Shown here: in pieces, positions 17,963 to 27,248 of the stretch
How positions within the stretch are numbered: the stretch's first letter is position 1
Layout: each line of letters starts with the position of its first letter
NCBI RefSeq assembly: GCF_019800885.1
Contig: NZ_JAHVKE010000002.1
Coordinates: 310,001-374,000, forward strand
Length of the DNA stretch: 64,000 nt
Reading direction: 5' to 3'
DNA from: Maritalea mobilis
Lineage (GTDB): Bacteria > Pseudomonadota > Alphaproteobacteria > Rhodobacterales > Rhodobacteraceae
Translations under genes and position numbers: made by a program
Notes under the pieces: generated by a model
Database searches by the model: none
Told to the model about the DNA's origin: nothing
Seen by the model: the letters and a program-made list of their open reading frames with translations, nothing else

Positions 17963-19318
17963 ATGGAGCCCGAGACAGAGACGCCGACGGACGCCCTGCC
18001 CGATGCAACCCCGATGGAGGAGCTGACGACGTCGGTCGAGGGCTTGTTTGCACAGGGGCGCGTGTTTCTCGAAGGCCTGTTGCGGCCCTGGAATGCCTAT
18101 CAAGTCGCCATCGTCCTGGGCCTGGTGCTTGTCGCGTGGTTTCTGACGCGTGTCTTCGGCCCGCGCATCCGCGCATGGATGGCCTCGCGCGAGGGGTGGC
18201 CGACATGGCGGATGCGCATTCTCGTGATCGTGCATCGGCGGCTGTTCCTGATCTTCTTCGTTGTGCTCGTCTGGACGATGGTCCTGGTGATGCGCGAAGT
18301 GACATGGCCATCGCGCAGTTACCTTCTGTCCGTCGTGGCCGAGCTTGCCACCGCATGGCTGTTCGTGGCGGTCGTCGCGCGGCTGATCCGCTCGCCCGTC
18401 CTGCGCAGCCTCGTGCGATACGGCGCGTGGATCTACGTCACCATCGCCATCCTGAACCTTCGGGAAGAGGTCGGGGCGATCCTCGATTCGGTGGGGTTCA
18501 ACCTCGGCGGGATACGTCTGTCGCTGCTTGGGGTGCTGCAGGCCGTGCTGATCGTCGCGCTGCTGATCATGGCGGCGCGGTTCCTGACCCGGACCACCAC
18601 CGCGCGGATCGAACGGAACGAGGACCTGTCGCCCTCAATGCGGGTGCTGGTCGTCAAGTTCATGCAGGTCCTGCTTTACGGCGCGGCGATCTATATCGGC
18701 CTGCGGGCCTCGGGCGTGGATCTGACCGGTCTGGCTGTCCTGTCGGGCGCCATCGGCGTGGGCCTTGGCTTCGGCCTGCAAAAGGTGGTGTCGAACCTTG
18801 TCTCGGGCGTCATCATCCTGCTCGACAAATCGATCAAGCCGGGTGACGTGATCAGCCTTGGCGATACCTTCGGCTGGATCCAGACGCTTGGCGCCCGTTA
18901 TGCCAGTGTCGTGACCCGGGACGGCAAGGAATACCTGATCCCGAACGAGGATCTGATCACCAACCAGGTGGTGAACTGGTCCCATACCGACGAATTCGTC
19001 CGCCTCGATATCCATTTCGGCACGTCCTACGGCGACGACCCGCATCTCGTGCGCCGGATCGCCATCGAGGCGGCGATGAAGGTCGATCGCGTGCTGACGG
19101 TCGACCGCAAACCGGTCTGCCACATCACCGGCTTTGGTGACTCCAGCGTGGATTACATCCTGCGGTTCTGGATCCGCGACCCGACCGGGGGTCTGACCAA
19201 TATTCGTGGCAACGTCTTTCTCGCGCTTTGGGATGCGTTCCAGGAAAACGGGATCTCGATCCCCTTCCCGCAGCGCGAGGTTCGGATGCTCGGCGACAAG
19301 CCCACGCCAGGGGTCTGA
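17963..19318 (+). CDS. mechanosensitive ion channel, MscS family
   Basis: 451 residues. After an acidic N-terminus there are four or five hydrophobic helices (about residues 45-65, 90-115, 120-140, 150-170 and 190-215). The MscS pore helix and beta domain follow, with the hallmark GAIGVGLGFGLQKVVSNLVS then DKSIKPGDVISLGDTFGWI and YLIPNEDLITNQVVNWSH. It opens on membrane tension to release solutes during hypo-osmotic shock, and is longer than E. coli MscS by an extra N-terminal membrane part. Start: AAAGGA precedes ATG 17963. Confidence 0.93.
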   Translation: MEPETETPTDALPDATPMEELTTSVEGLFAQGRVFLEGLLRPWNAYQVAIVLGLVLVAWFLTRVFGPRIRAWMASREGWPTWRMRILVIVHRRLFLIFFVVLVWTMVLVMREVTWPSRSYLLSVVAELATAWLFVAVVARLIRSPVLRSLVRYGAWIYVTIAILNLREEVGAILDSVGFNLGGIRLSLLGVLQAVLIVALLIMAARFLTRTTTARIERNEDLSPSMRVLVVKFMQVLLYGAAIYIGLRASGVDLTGLAVLSGAIGVGLGFGLQKVVSNLVSGVIILLDKSIKPGDVISLGDTFGWIQTLGARYASVVTRDGKEYLIPNEDLITNQVVNWSHTDEFVRLDIHFGTSYGDDPHLVRRIAIEAAMKVDRVLTVDRKPVCHITGFGDSSVDYILRFWIRDPTGGLTNIRGNVFLALWDAFQENGISIPFPQREVRMLGDKPTPGV

Positions 19319-19342
19319 GCCAGCGGCGCGGCTGTCGCCGCA

Positions 19343-19410
19343 TTTCCTTTGGAAGGAGGATGGGGGCTTTGCCCCCAAACCCCCAGCATATTTCCCCGGA
19401 TAAAGATCAG
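19343..19410. repeat. extragenic palindromic element of the type common in Rhodobacteraceae
   Basis: The 93-base convergent gap holds GGAGGATGGGGGC-TTT-GCCCCCAAACCCCC followed by CATATTTCCCCGGATAAAGATCAG. The GGGGGC/GCCCCC stem and the trailing ATATTT-plus-AAAGAT part resemble dispersed intergenic elements I know from roseobacter genomes. The stem may also terminate transcription from either side. Only one clear copy is visible in this window. Confidence 0.55.
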
Positions 19411-19411
19411 G

Positions 19412-21037
19412 TCAGAGGGACGCCGTCGTGCTCAGCATTTGCGGGTCCAGCCGCAATTCGATGATGTGGAGCCCGCCTGTCCGGGCGGCCTCGAACGCCT
19501 CGGCGAATTGCCCTGTTTCGGTAACCGTGTGCCCTGTGCCGCCATAAGCCCCGGCCAGCGCGGCCCAGTCGGGGTTGAACAGCTCCGTGCCGGAGACGCG
19601 ACCGGGGTATTCCCGCTCCTGGTGCATGCGGATCGTGCCGTAGCGCCCGTTATTGGCGACGATCAAGATGATATCTGCCCCGTACTGGCGCGCGGTGGAC
19701 AGCTCCTGCATCGTCATTTGCAGGCAGCCATCCCCGGCGAGGCAGACGACCGTACGGTCCGGGTGTTGCAACTTGGCCGAGACGGCGGCGGGCAGGCCGT
19801 AGCCCATCGACCCCGAGGTGGGGGCGAGTTGCGTGCCGTGCTGCCGGAACCGGTGGTAGCGGTGCAGGAAGGCGGCGTAGTTCCCGGCCCCGTTCGTGAT
19901 GATCGTATTCGGCCCGGCGTTGTCGCGGAGCCAGCAGATCACCGCCTCCAGCTTCACCGCGCCCGGTGTTTCCTGCGGGGTCTGCCACGCCTCGTAGTCG
20001 GCCCGCGCCGCGATGGCGCCACGGTCGGAGTCCGGTTCCTCGGGCAAACGCTCCAGCAGCAGGGGCACGGCGTCGCGCGGGTCGCAGACAAGCGACAGCG
20101 CGGTCGGATAAACCTTGTTGGGCATTCCCGGGTCCGGCGCGATCTGGATGATCTCGGGCGCGGTCGCCGGATCGAGCAGGGTGAAATCCTTCGTGGTGAT
20201 GTCGTTCAACTCCGCGCCCAACAGCAGGATCACGTCGGCCTGCGACAGACGCGCGCCGAGCTTGGGGTTCATGCCCACCCCCAGATCGCCCGCGTAGTTC
20301 GGATGATTGTTGTCGACATAGTCCTGTCGGCGGAAGGTAACGGCAATGGGCGCGCCTGTCCGTTTCGCAAGCGCGGCGGCCTGTTCGGCGGCCTCGGCGC
20401 TCCAAAGCGAGCCGCCCGCGATGATCATCGGGCGGTCGGCCTTGCGCAGCGTTTCCGCAATCCGATCAAGATGGGCGTCGGACAGGCTGCTTTCAGGCTT
20501 GGCCCCGATGACGGGCGCGGCGGGTGCCGATGCGTCGGCCGACAGCACATCTTCGGGGAGCGCGATGACGACGGGGCCGGGCCGGCCCGAGCGTGCGATG
20601 GCAAAGGCACGGTCCACGTATTCGGCCAGACGGTCGGTGCGCTCGACTTCTGCCACCCATTTCACCAGAGAGCCGAACACATCGCGGTAGTTCACCTCTT
20701 GGAACACGTCGCGGTCGCGGTGCTTCAGCGGCACCTGGCCCACGAAACAGACCAGTGGCGTGGCGTCATGCATGGCGATGTGCAGCCCCGCGCTGGCATT
20801 GGTGGCCCCCGGCCCGCGGGTCACGAACAGGACCCCCGGCTCACCCGTCATCTTGCCGTAGGCATCGGCCATCATCGCCGCGCCACCCTCTTGTCGGCAG
20901 ACGACATTCTGGATGTCATGGTCATAAAGGCCATCCAGCGCGGCCAGAAAGCTTTCCCCCGGAACCGAGAAGACCCGCTTCACGCCGTGGCTTGCCAAAC
21001 GGTCCGCCAGGATTTTTCCGCCGTGGTGCTTGGACAT
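19412..21037 (-). CDS. thiamine diphosphate-dependent enzyme, acetolactate synthase-like
   Basis: 541 residues with the three-domain layout of the ALS/POX family. The N-terminal Glu that activates ThDP is in VVCRQEGGAAMMADAYG; FVTRGPGATNASAGLHIA follows; the C-terminal metal/ThDP motif runs from LAGDGCLQMTMQEL to VANNGRYGTIRMHQ. No small regulatory subunit gene is adjacent, so it is probably not the biosynthetic IlvB. The reaction (acetolactate formation, or 2-oxoacid or oxalyl-CoA type decarboxylation) cannot be decided from sequence. It is convergent with mscS and divergent from the FMN reductase gene. Confidence 0.85.
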   Translation of the reverse strand: MSKHHGGKILADRLASHGVKRVFSVPGESFLAALDGLYDHDIQNVVCRQEGGAAMMADAYGKMTGEPGVLFVTRGPGATNASAGLHIAMHDATPLVCFVGQVPLKHRDRDVFQEVNYRDVFGSLVKWVAEVERTDRLAEYVDRAFAIARSGRPGPVVIALPEDVLSADASAPAAPVIGAKPESSLSDAHLDRIAETLRKADRPMIIAGGSLWSAEAAEQAAALAKRTGAPIAVTFRRQDYVDNNHPNYAGDLGVGMNPKLGARLSQADVILLLGAELNDITTKDFTLLDPATAPEIIQIAPDPGMPNKVYPTALSLVCDPRDAVPLLLERLPEEPDSDRGAIAARADYEAWQTPQETPGAVKLEAVICWLRDNAGPNTIITNGAGNYAAFLHRYHRFRQHGTQLAPTSGSMGYGLPAAVSAKLQHPDRTVVCLAGDGCLQMTMQELSTARQYGADIILIVANNGRYGTIRMHQEREYPGRVSGTELFNPDWAALAGAYGGTGHTVTETGQFAEAFEAARTGGLHIIELRLDPQMLSTTASL

Positions 21038-21091
21038 GTCCCTCTCCCGCCATAGCTCTCACGGGGTGGTTTGTGATCGGAGGATGGGACC

Positions 21092-21637
21092 TTGTCCAGT
21101 GGCAGGCTATTGGGAATTTGCGGCTCGCTTCGGGCGGGATCCTACAATCGAAAGCTGATGCTCGAGGCCGCGCGTCTGTTCGACCCGGCGCAGTTCGTGG
21201 TCGGCAACCTTCGCCTGCCGCTCTATGACGGCGATCTCGAAGACGCCGAGGGCATCCCGCCCGAGGTGCAGGCGCTGGCCGATCAGATCGCGCAGGCCGA
21301 TGCGGTGGTGATTGCTGGCCCCGAATACAACAAGGCGCTCTCCGGTGTTCTGAAGAACGCGCTCGACTGGGTCAGCCGGACCAAGGGCAACCCGTGGAAG
21401 GACAAGCCGGTCGCCATCATGTCCGCGGCGGGTGGGCGTGCGGGTGGGGAGCGCACACAGTTCTCGCTGCGCCTTGCCCTGGTTCCGTTTCAACCGCTGA
21501 TCCTGCAAGGGCCTGAGGTGCTGGTGGGCAATACCGATGCCCAGTTCGACGACGAGGGCCGCCTGATCAACGAGATCAACCTCAAGGCGCTTGAGGGACT
21601 GATGATGCGCCTCAAGGCCGAGGCGACGCGGGCGTGA
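21092..21637 (+). CDS. NADPH-dependent FMN reductase-type flavoprotein
   Basis: 181 residues with a flavodoxin-like fold: phosphate loop GICGSLRAGSYNRKLM, then the FMN-contact GPEYNKALSGVLKNALDWVSR. This is the ArsH/ChrR/YieF-type quinone, azo or chromate reductase group; the natural acceptor is unknown. The start is TTG 21092, chosen because GGAGG lies eight bases upstream and the conserved GICGS begins seven residues later; no in-frame ATG fits. It is divergent from the ThDP enzyme with 54 bases between the starts. Confidence 0.85.
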   Translation: MSSGRLLGICGSLRAGSYNRKLMLEAARLFDPAQFVVGNLRLPLYDGDLEDAEGIPPEVQALADQIAQADAVVIAGPEYNKALSGVLKNALDWVSRTKGNPWKDKPVAIMSAAGGRAGGERTQFSLRLALVPFQPLILQGPEVLVGNTDAQFDDEGRLINEINLKALEGLMMRLKAEATRA

Positions 21638-21648
21638 ACAAGGCGGCT

Positions 21649-22395
21649 CTAACCTGCTGCCAGTGACCGGATCAGCAGGATCGTGGCGGATGTTCCGGCA
21701 AGGCCAAGGGCAATCGGTCGTGCGGGTGTTTTTCGAAGAAGGCGCGAAAGCGGCGTGGCCACCCAAAGCCCGAAAAGGGTGGCAGGGCTCAGAGCCAGCG
21801 CGGCCATCGCGTGTTCGGCGCGCACCAGCCCCTGCCACGCCAGGGCTGCGAGGCTGACGATCATGCCGAACATGAAAAAGCTGTTCTGCATCGCCGCCGA
21901 TCTGGTTCGCTCTTCGTGCTGGTAAAGCAGCGCCATGGGCGGTGCGCCGATGGCTGTCAGGGTCCCCATCAGCCCGGCGGCCAGCCCCGCGCCGAAAAGC
22001 GATAGGGGCGATATGGCGATCCGTATGCCGATCAGCGACAGCGCGATGGCGAGATAGACAATCCCCGCGATGACAAGCCCTATGCCCTCCGACCCGATCA
22101 GGGCCGCCGCCAGCCATGCCGCCAGAACCGCGCCAAGCGCCCGGCCCGCGAAGCCTGGCGGCAGTTCGGCAAGTGTAATGGCGCTTCGGTCGGCCCGCAT
22201 GGCGCGCCACCCGACAAAAGCCCCGAGGATGAGGAGGAGGGTTGGCAAAAGCTTTGGCACGATCAGCGCCAGAAGCGGGGCGGCGACCATCCCGAAACCC
22301 TGCCCCGTGATCCGCTGCAAGGCGGCGGCGAGGGCGACGGACAGCGCGGCAAACGCCCAGCCAAATGCCGACAGGTCCGGCAGAAGCGCCGTCAC
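21649..22395 (-). CDS. TauE/SafE-family (TSUP) membrane permease
   Basis: 248 residues with seven or eight hydrophobic helices, including LPTLLLILGAFVGWRAMRAD and a second-half repeat LMGTLTAIGAPPMALLYQHE. The family exports sulfite, sulfoacetate and related organosulfur anions; the substrate is not readable here. It overlaps the FAD oxidase gene by four bases on the same strand, which suggests translational coupling. The link between the two functions is not obvious. Confidence 0.85.
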   Translation of the reverse strand: MTALLPDLSAFGWAFAALSVALAAALQRITGQGFGMVAAPLLALIVPKLLPTLLLILGAFVGWRAMRADRSAITLAELPPGFAGRALGAVLAAWLAAALIGSEGIGLVIAGIVYLAIALSLIGIRIAISPLSLFGAGLAAGLMGTLTAIGAPPMALLYQHEERTRSAAMQNSFFMFGMIVSLAALAWQGLVRAEHAMAALALSPATLFGLWVATPLSRLLRKTPARPIALGLAGTSATILLIRSLAAG

Positions 22396-23429
22396 CGGAA
22401 ACTCGCCTCGGGTTTGAAGAGATCGGGGATGGTGTCCCTGCCTTCGAGGACAAGATCGGCCATCATCCCGGCCACGATGGGGGCCATGCCGAAGCCGATC
22501 TTGAACCCGCCATTGGCAATGAACTGGCCCTCATGCAGCGGGTGCGCCCCGAGCATCGGCGCGCGGGACCGGGCACGCGGGCGCAGGCCCGCCCAGCGTT
22601 CGATAACCGGGGCGTCGGCCAGCGCCGGGCAGGCGGCACGGGCCTTGGCGATCACGGCCTCCAGTTGGTCATCGGTGGTGTCGGGCGCGTCGAACTCCCG
22701 CTCCGAGGTCGAGCCGATGGCCGTCGTCCCATCCGCGTGGGGCACGATATGGACGGCATCCGCGAAAAGCTGCGGGCAATCGCGCAGGTCGGCATCAAGC
22801 AGCGCAGCCTGCCCCTTGACCGCGGAGCCGATGATCTTCTGCCCGGCCAATCCGTTCAGCTCCGCCAGCCCTGCAACGCCCGTGGCGTGGATCACGATGC
22901 CTTCGGCGTCCCCCTCCGGCGCGATCTCTGCCCCTTTGCGGCGCAGGGCCTCGGCCAGCGTGGCGGTGGCGCGGCGCGGATGCATCCGTGCGGTCAACGT
23001 GTCATGGATCACAAGCCCGGTCGGCGAGACAACAGGAATGCCAGCCTCGTTCTCCGGGACCACGCGCCACGCGTAGCGGCCTTTCCACAGCTCTTTCGCC
23101 GTTTCTGCGCGGGCGCGGGCAAGCTCCACCGCGCGATCGTCCAACAGGGGCTGGACGCGACCAAGGCGGGCATAGCCCGGGTCCTGTCCCGCGATCTCGG
23201 CCACTTCGGTCCAGAACGCCTCGGCCATGTCGAGGCTTTGAAACTGGATCTCTTTCTTGTCGTTCCAGTTTTCGGGCACATGGGGCGCAAGCGCGCCGAC
23301 CAGGCCGTTCGACGCAGCTTTGCCCACGCCGTTCGGGTCGATCACCCGCACCGACGCACCGCGCGCCGTGCAGGCCCAGGCGATGGCAAGCCCGAAGGCC
23401 CCCGCTCCGAATATGGTGACGTCTCTCAT
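22392..23429 (-). CDS. FAD-dependent oxidoreductase, DAO family (possible MnmC oxidase-domain homologue)
   Basis: 345 residues with the DAO-fold FAD motif VTIFGAGAFGLAIAWACTARG, the mid-protein IHATGVAGL and the C-terminal FIANGGFKIGFGMAPIVAGM. It could oxidise a glycine or secondary amine. It is divergent from mnmD with 59 bases between the starts. In gammaproteobacterial MnmC a DAO-type oxidase is fused to the MnmD methyltransferase, so this may be the separate oxidase half acting on cmnm5U in tRNA; that is inference from position. Other options are ThiO-like glycine oxidase or a D-amino-acid dehydrogenase. Confidence 0.8.
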   Translation of the reverse strand: MRDVTIFGAGAFGLAIAWACTARGASVRVIDPNGVGKAASNGLVGALAPHVPENWNDKKEIQFQSLDMAEAFWTEVAEIAGQDPGYARLGRVQPLLDDRAVELARARAETAKELWKGRYAWRVVPENEAGIPVVSPTGLVIHDTLTARMHPRRATATLAEALRRKGAEIAPEGDAEGIVIHATGVAGLAELNGLAGQKIIGSAVKGQAALLDADLRDCPQLFADAVHIVPHADGTTAIGSTSEREFDAPDTTDDQLEAVIAKARAACPALADAPVIERWAGLRPRARSRAPMLGAHPLHEGQFIANGGFKIGFGMAPIVAGMMADLVLEGRDTIPDLFKPEASFR

Positions 23430-23488
23430 TGCGCATGGCCCCCGTTCGGTTAAGTCTCCGCGCGTTGGGCCGGGTTGTAGGCGAGCCG

Positions 23489-24166
23489 ATGGCGGAGAAC
23501 CAGAGAACGGAAGAGCACAGTCTGGACTGGCGCGAGGGCGTGCCGGTCTCGACCCTGTTCGACGATCCGTTCTATTCGCTTGAGAACGGCCTGGCCGAGA
23601 CGCGGCACGTGTTCCTGTCCGGCAACGACCTGCCCGCGCGGTTCGCGCCGGGGTTCCGCGTGGCCGAGCTTGGGTTCGGAACGGGGTTGAACCTGGTCGC
23701 CGTGCACGAGGCCTGGGTGGCCTCTGGCACGCCCGGACCGCTAACCGTCACCAGTTTCGAGGCATTTCCGGTTTCACCCGCAGAGGCGCTGCGTGCCTTG
23801 GCTCATTTCCCCGAAGCCGAGGGGTTGGCCCCGCTGATCGCAAAGGCGCTGTCCGGCTCGGGGCGCATAGAAACCCCAACACTGAATTTCACGCTGGTCG
23901 TTGGCGACGCACGAGACACCGTGCCAGCCTGGGGTGGGGTTGCCGATGCCTGGTTCCTCGACGGGTTCTCGCCCGCCAAGAACCCGGAGTTGTGGGAACC
24001 GGGCCTGATGCAGGCGGTCTTCGATCACACGGCAGCGGGGGGCAGTTTCGCCACCTACTCCGCCGCCGGGGCGGTGCGGCGCGCCTTGGGCGACGCCGGG
24101 TTCACCGTCGAGCGTCGGACGGGCTACGGGCGCAAACGGCACATGAGCATCGGGGTAAAGCCATGA
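23489..24166 (+). CDS. mnmD: tRNA (5-methylaminomethyl-2-thiouridine34) methyltransferase MnmD
   Basis: 225 residues matching the N-terminal methyltransferase half of MnmC. Hallmarks are LFDDPFYSLENGLAETRHVF near the start, the SAM loop VAELGFGTGLNLVAVHEAW, the catalytic-region DAWFLDGFSPAKNPELW, and GGSFATYSAAGAVRRAL. It uses SAM to methylate the wobble nm5U. ATG 23489 is preferred over an in-frame start at 23429 because the family motif begins about 20 residues later. Its stop overlaps the next gene (ATGA at 24163-24166). Confidence 0.92.
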   Translation: MAENQRTEEHSLDWREGVPVSTLFDDPFYSLENGLAETRHVFLSGNDLPARFAPGFRVAELGFGTGLNLVAVHEAWVASGTPGPLTVTSFEAFPVSPAEALRALAHFPEAEGLAPLIAKALSGSGRIETPTLNFTLVVGDARDTVPAWGGVADAWFLDGFSPAKNPELWEPGLMQAVFDHTAAGGSFATYSAAGAVRRALGDAGFTVERRTGYGRKRHMSIGVKP

Positions 24167-25038
24167 GCGCGGACAACACGCGTCTGGGCATCTGGCTGAT
24201 GGTGGCGACGACCTTCGTCTTCGCAATGCAGGACGGGATCAGCCGCCACCTTGCCGGGGAATATAACGTGCTGATGGTCGTGATGATCCGCTACTGGTTC
24301 TTCGCGGCCTTCGTCATCGCGGTGGCCACGCGCAAGGCTGGAGGGTTGCGTGCGGCGGCCGCCACCGAACAGCCCTTGGTGCAGGCGTTTCGTGGCCTTT
24401 TGCTGGCGACCGAGATCTGCGTGATGATCGTGGCTTTCGTGCTTCTGGGGCTGATCGAAAGCCACGCGGTCTTTACCTCGTACCCGTTGCTGATCGCGGC
24501 ACTGTCCGGCCCGGTGCTGGGGGAAAAGGTGGGATGGCGGCGTTGGGCGGCAATCGCGGTGGGCTTTGTCGGGGTGTTGATCATCCTGCAACCGGGCATG
24601 CGCGTGTTCGAGATCGAGGCGCTGGTGCCCTTGGCCGCGGCCTTCATGTTCGCTTTGTATGGATTGCTGACGCGCTATGTCGCGCGCAAGGATTCCGCGG
24701 CCACCAGCTTTTTCTGGACCGGCACGACCGGGGCGGTGATGACGACCGCGATCGGGCTGTGGTTCTGGGAGCCGATGAGTGCGCCCGACTGGGCGTGGAT
24801 GGCGTTGCTATGCGTCACGGGGGCGGGTGGGCATTTCCTGCTGATCAAAACCTATGAACTGGCCGAGGCCAGCGCCGTGCAGCCTTTCGCTTATCTGCAA
24901 CTGGTATTTGCAGCGTCCCTGGGGCTGTTGGTCTTCGGCGAAACGCTGGAGGCGAACGTGGTGATCGGGGCGACGCTAGTGGTTGCAGCAGGCCTCTTCA
25001 CGCTGTGGCGGCAACGTCAGAAAGAACTCGGCGACTAG
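24163..25038 (+). CDS. DMT superfamily transporter (EamA domains)
   Basis: 291 residues with ten hydrophobic helices and two EamA repeats (GIWLMVATTFVFAMQDGISR in the first half, FAYLQLVFAASLGLLVFGE in the second). Substrate unknown. The ATG overlaps the mnmD stop by four bases, so translation is coupled, though no functional link is evident. A longer in-frame start at 23992 would lie entirely inside mnmD and is rejected. Confidence 0.88.
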   Translation: MSADNTRLGIWLMVATTFVFAMQDGISRHLAGEYNVLMVVMIRYWFFAAFVIAVATRKAGGLRAAAATEQPLVQAFRGLLLATEICVMIVAFVLLGLIESHAVFTSYPLLIAALSGPVLGEKVGWRRWAAIAVGFVGVLIILQPGMRVFEIEALVPLAAAFMFALYGLLTRYVARKDSAATSFFWTGTTGAVMTTAIGLWFWEPMSAPDWAWMALLCVTGAGGHFLLIKTYELAEASAVQPFAYLQLVFAASLGLLVFGETLEANVVIGATLVVAAGLFTLWRQRQKELGD

Positions 25039-25134
25039 GGATTGCGCCGTCTTCGACGTCGCCGGAGGGAGGCGCGGCCTCACGCCCCCTTGGGGCGATC
25101 GCCCGCGCCTTGGGCGCTAGCTTCCAGTCGCCGC

Positions 25135-27087
25135 TTACTGCGCCAGACGCTCGGCCAGGCCGAGAGTCGGAAGGGCACCGGTCAGTTGCGCCTCGTAGAT
25201 CGGCAGGCTTTCGGTCACGCGCATGATGTAGTTGCGGGTCTCGGAAAACGGGATCGCCTCGATCCAGTCGATGATCGCGTCCTCGTCCAGCCCGCGCGGA
25301 TCGCCGAAGCGTTCGATCCACTGGTTCGCCCGCCCCGGCCCGGCATTGTACCCCGCCGAGACCAGAACGGGGTTGCCGCCATAGCGCTCGATCAGGCCGG
25401 CGATATAGGTCGATCCGAGCAGCAGGTTGTAATCCGGGTCGGTCCGTAGCCGCGCTTCGGAAAACGGAATCCCCAGCAAGTCCGCCGTGTCCGATCCGGT
25501 GCCGGGCATCACCTGCATCAACCCGATGGCGCCCGCGTAGCTGACCACGTTCGGGTCGAACTCCGATTCGCGCCGCGCGATGGACAGGGCGAAGGCGGCG
25601 GGCACCGGCAGATCCACCTCGGCCAGATCGGCAATGGGGTAGTAGGCGCGCATGATCTCGTAGCCTTCTTGCGCGGCGCGCTTGGCGATCTTGAGCGCGA
25701 GATGCGGTTCGCCAAGATCAAGGGCGAAATCCCCAAGCATCCCGGCCTCGTCCCGCGTCAGGCTTTCGGTCAGATGCGTCAGGAACCGCTCGCTCAGGTC
25801 GCGCTGGCCGGCCTCGTAAAGGATTAGCGCGGCATGGAACACGGTGGAGGCGGTGAAATCCGCGCTGCGCCAATCGCCGTAATCCTCGTCGGCAAGAAAG
25901 GCGGGATCGACGGGCAACCCGCCGCGCTCGGCGGAAAGCTGGCCGTAGAAACTCGACTGGTAGTCGGCACCCAGCGCATAGGCTTCGGCGGCCTCGGACT
26001 CGTTGCCAAGCGCCTCATGCGCGCGGCCCAGCCAGTAGCCGGCCCGACCGACCGAGATGGGCGAAAAGACGGTGTCGCGGAAGGCTTGGAAATGGCCGAT
26101 GGCGGTTTCGGGATTGCCGGCCCGCAAGGCGCAGTATCCCGCGATCCATTCGAGATCGGCAAAGGCGAGGTAATCGACGTCGCGGCTCAGGAAATGGTTG
26201 GCGGCGTAGTCGTAGCAGAGGTCGAACTCCCCTTCGCGGGCAACATCGCGGGCCAGGTCGGCGCGCCTGTCGGCCCATGCGGACGGTCGCCCCAAAGCCT
26301 CGGCCGAGGTCGAGCGTTCGGCCATCAGGTCCCCGGCGGTGTCCCAGAAGCCCGACCGGACCCGCCAGAGGAATCGCTCGAAGGCCAGCCCCGGATGCGT
26401 GCGCAGATCCGAGGGCACGGCTTCGATCAGGTCATCTACCCCGGGGCGGCGTTCGCGCAGGGCAAGCCGTGCCTCCGCCAGGGCCCGCCATCCCTCGGGA
26501 ACCAGGGGGAACATCGCGCGGGCGCGGTCCTCGGCCCCTTCCCAAAGCAGGTGATCGAGGCGGCGCAGATGCAAGCTTTCGTCGTTCAGGACCGATCCGT
26601 AGGCGTCGCGCAGGTTGCCGGCTTGGGTGCCGGTCATCGTCATCGTGGTCCAGGCGCGGATCGCCTCGGCATGGGCCGCCTCGGTATCGCCCGCCGCTTC
26701 CAATGCACGGGCAAGCGCCAATGCGCCTGCGCCGGTCTGGGGCGCCTGATCTTCGAAATAGTCCAGCACTGGCTCCGGATCGCCATCGATCGGGATGGAG
26801 GGTTCGCCCCGCGCACGCAGGTATTCGAGCCCCGGCCAATCGGGATTACGCTCCAGGAAAGCGACGTAATCGGCAAAATCCGCCCCGCCACGGCGCAGCC
26901 GCGTCCATTCCACCACGTCCAGCGCGACGGGGTCGTCAATGGCCTCCACTGCTTCATCCACCAGCGCGAGATCGCCTTGGGCAAGCGCATCGAGAGCGAG
27001 GCCAAGCGCCTCGGCATCGGCGAGGGCAGGGGCCGCCGAAACGGCAGCGCCAAGCGCAAGGCAGGTGGCACGGATCAGGCGGCGCAT
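25135..27087 (-). CDS. soluble lytic murein transglycosylase
   Basis: 650 residues: a signal peptide (LIRATCLALGAAVSAAPALA), a long alpha-helical superhelical domain to about residue 480, then the SLT catalytic domain. The catalytic Glu is in ALSIARRESEFDPNVVS, followed by GAIGLMQVMPGTGSDTA and later SAGYNAGPGRANQWI. It cleaves the MurNAc-GlcNAc bond to give 1,6-anhydroMurNAc in the periplasm. GGAGGGAG precedes ATG 27087. It is divergent from dapA. The length matches Slt70-type enzymes. Confidence 0.92.
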   Translation of the reverse strand: MRRLIRATCLALGAAVSAAPALADAEALGLALDALAQGDLALVDEAVEAIDDPVALDVVEWTRLRRGGADFADYVAFLERNPDWPGLEYLRARGEPSIPIDGDPEPVLDYFEDQAPQTGAGALALARALEAAGDTEAAHAEAIRAWTTMTMTGTQAGNLRDAYGSVLNDESLHLRRLDHLLWEGAEDRARAMFPLVPEGWRALAEARLALRERRPGVDDLIEAVPSDLRTHPGLAFERFLWRVRSGFWDTAGDLMAERSTSAEALGRPSAWADRRADLARDVAREGEFDLCYDYAANHFLSRDVDYLAFADLEWIAGYCALRAGNPETAIGHFQAFRDTVFSPISVGRAGYWLGRAHEALGNESEAAEAYALGADYQSSFYGQLSAERGGLPVDPAFLADEDYGDWRSADFTASTVFHAALILYEAGQRDLSERFLTHLTESLTRDEAGMLGDFALDLGEPHLALKIAKRAAQEGYEIMRAYYPIADLAEVDLPVPAAFALSIARRESEFDPNVVSYAGAIGLMQVMPGTGSDTADLLGIPFSEARLRTDPDYNLLLGSTYIAGLIERYGGNPVLVSAGYNAGPGRANQWIERFGDPRGLDEDAIIDWIEAIPFSETRNYIMRVTESLPIYEAQLTGALPTLGLAERLAQ

Positions 27088-27248
27088 GGTCTCCCTCCGC
27101 AAATTTTGAGCGCTGACAAAAGGATAAAGGCAAATGGTTGCCATGCAACTCACGAACTTGGCAATTCCGGGCGGCGCGGGTAGGTTCCGCGGCAATTCGC
27201 CGACGGGGCGCACTTCCGCACCCCCGGATCAGGAAAAGGACCAGCGCG

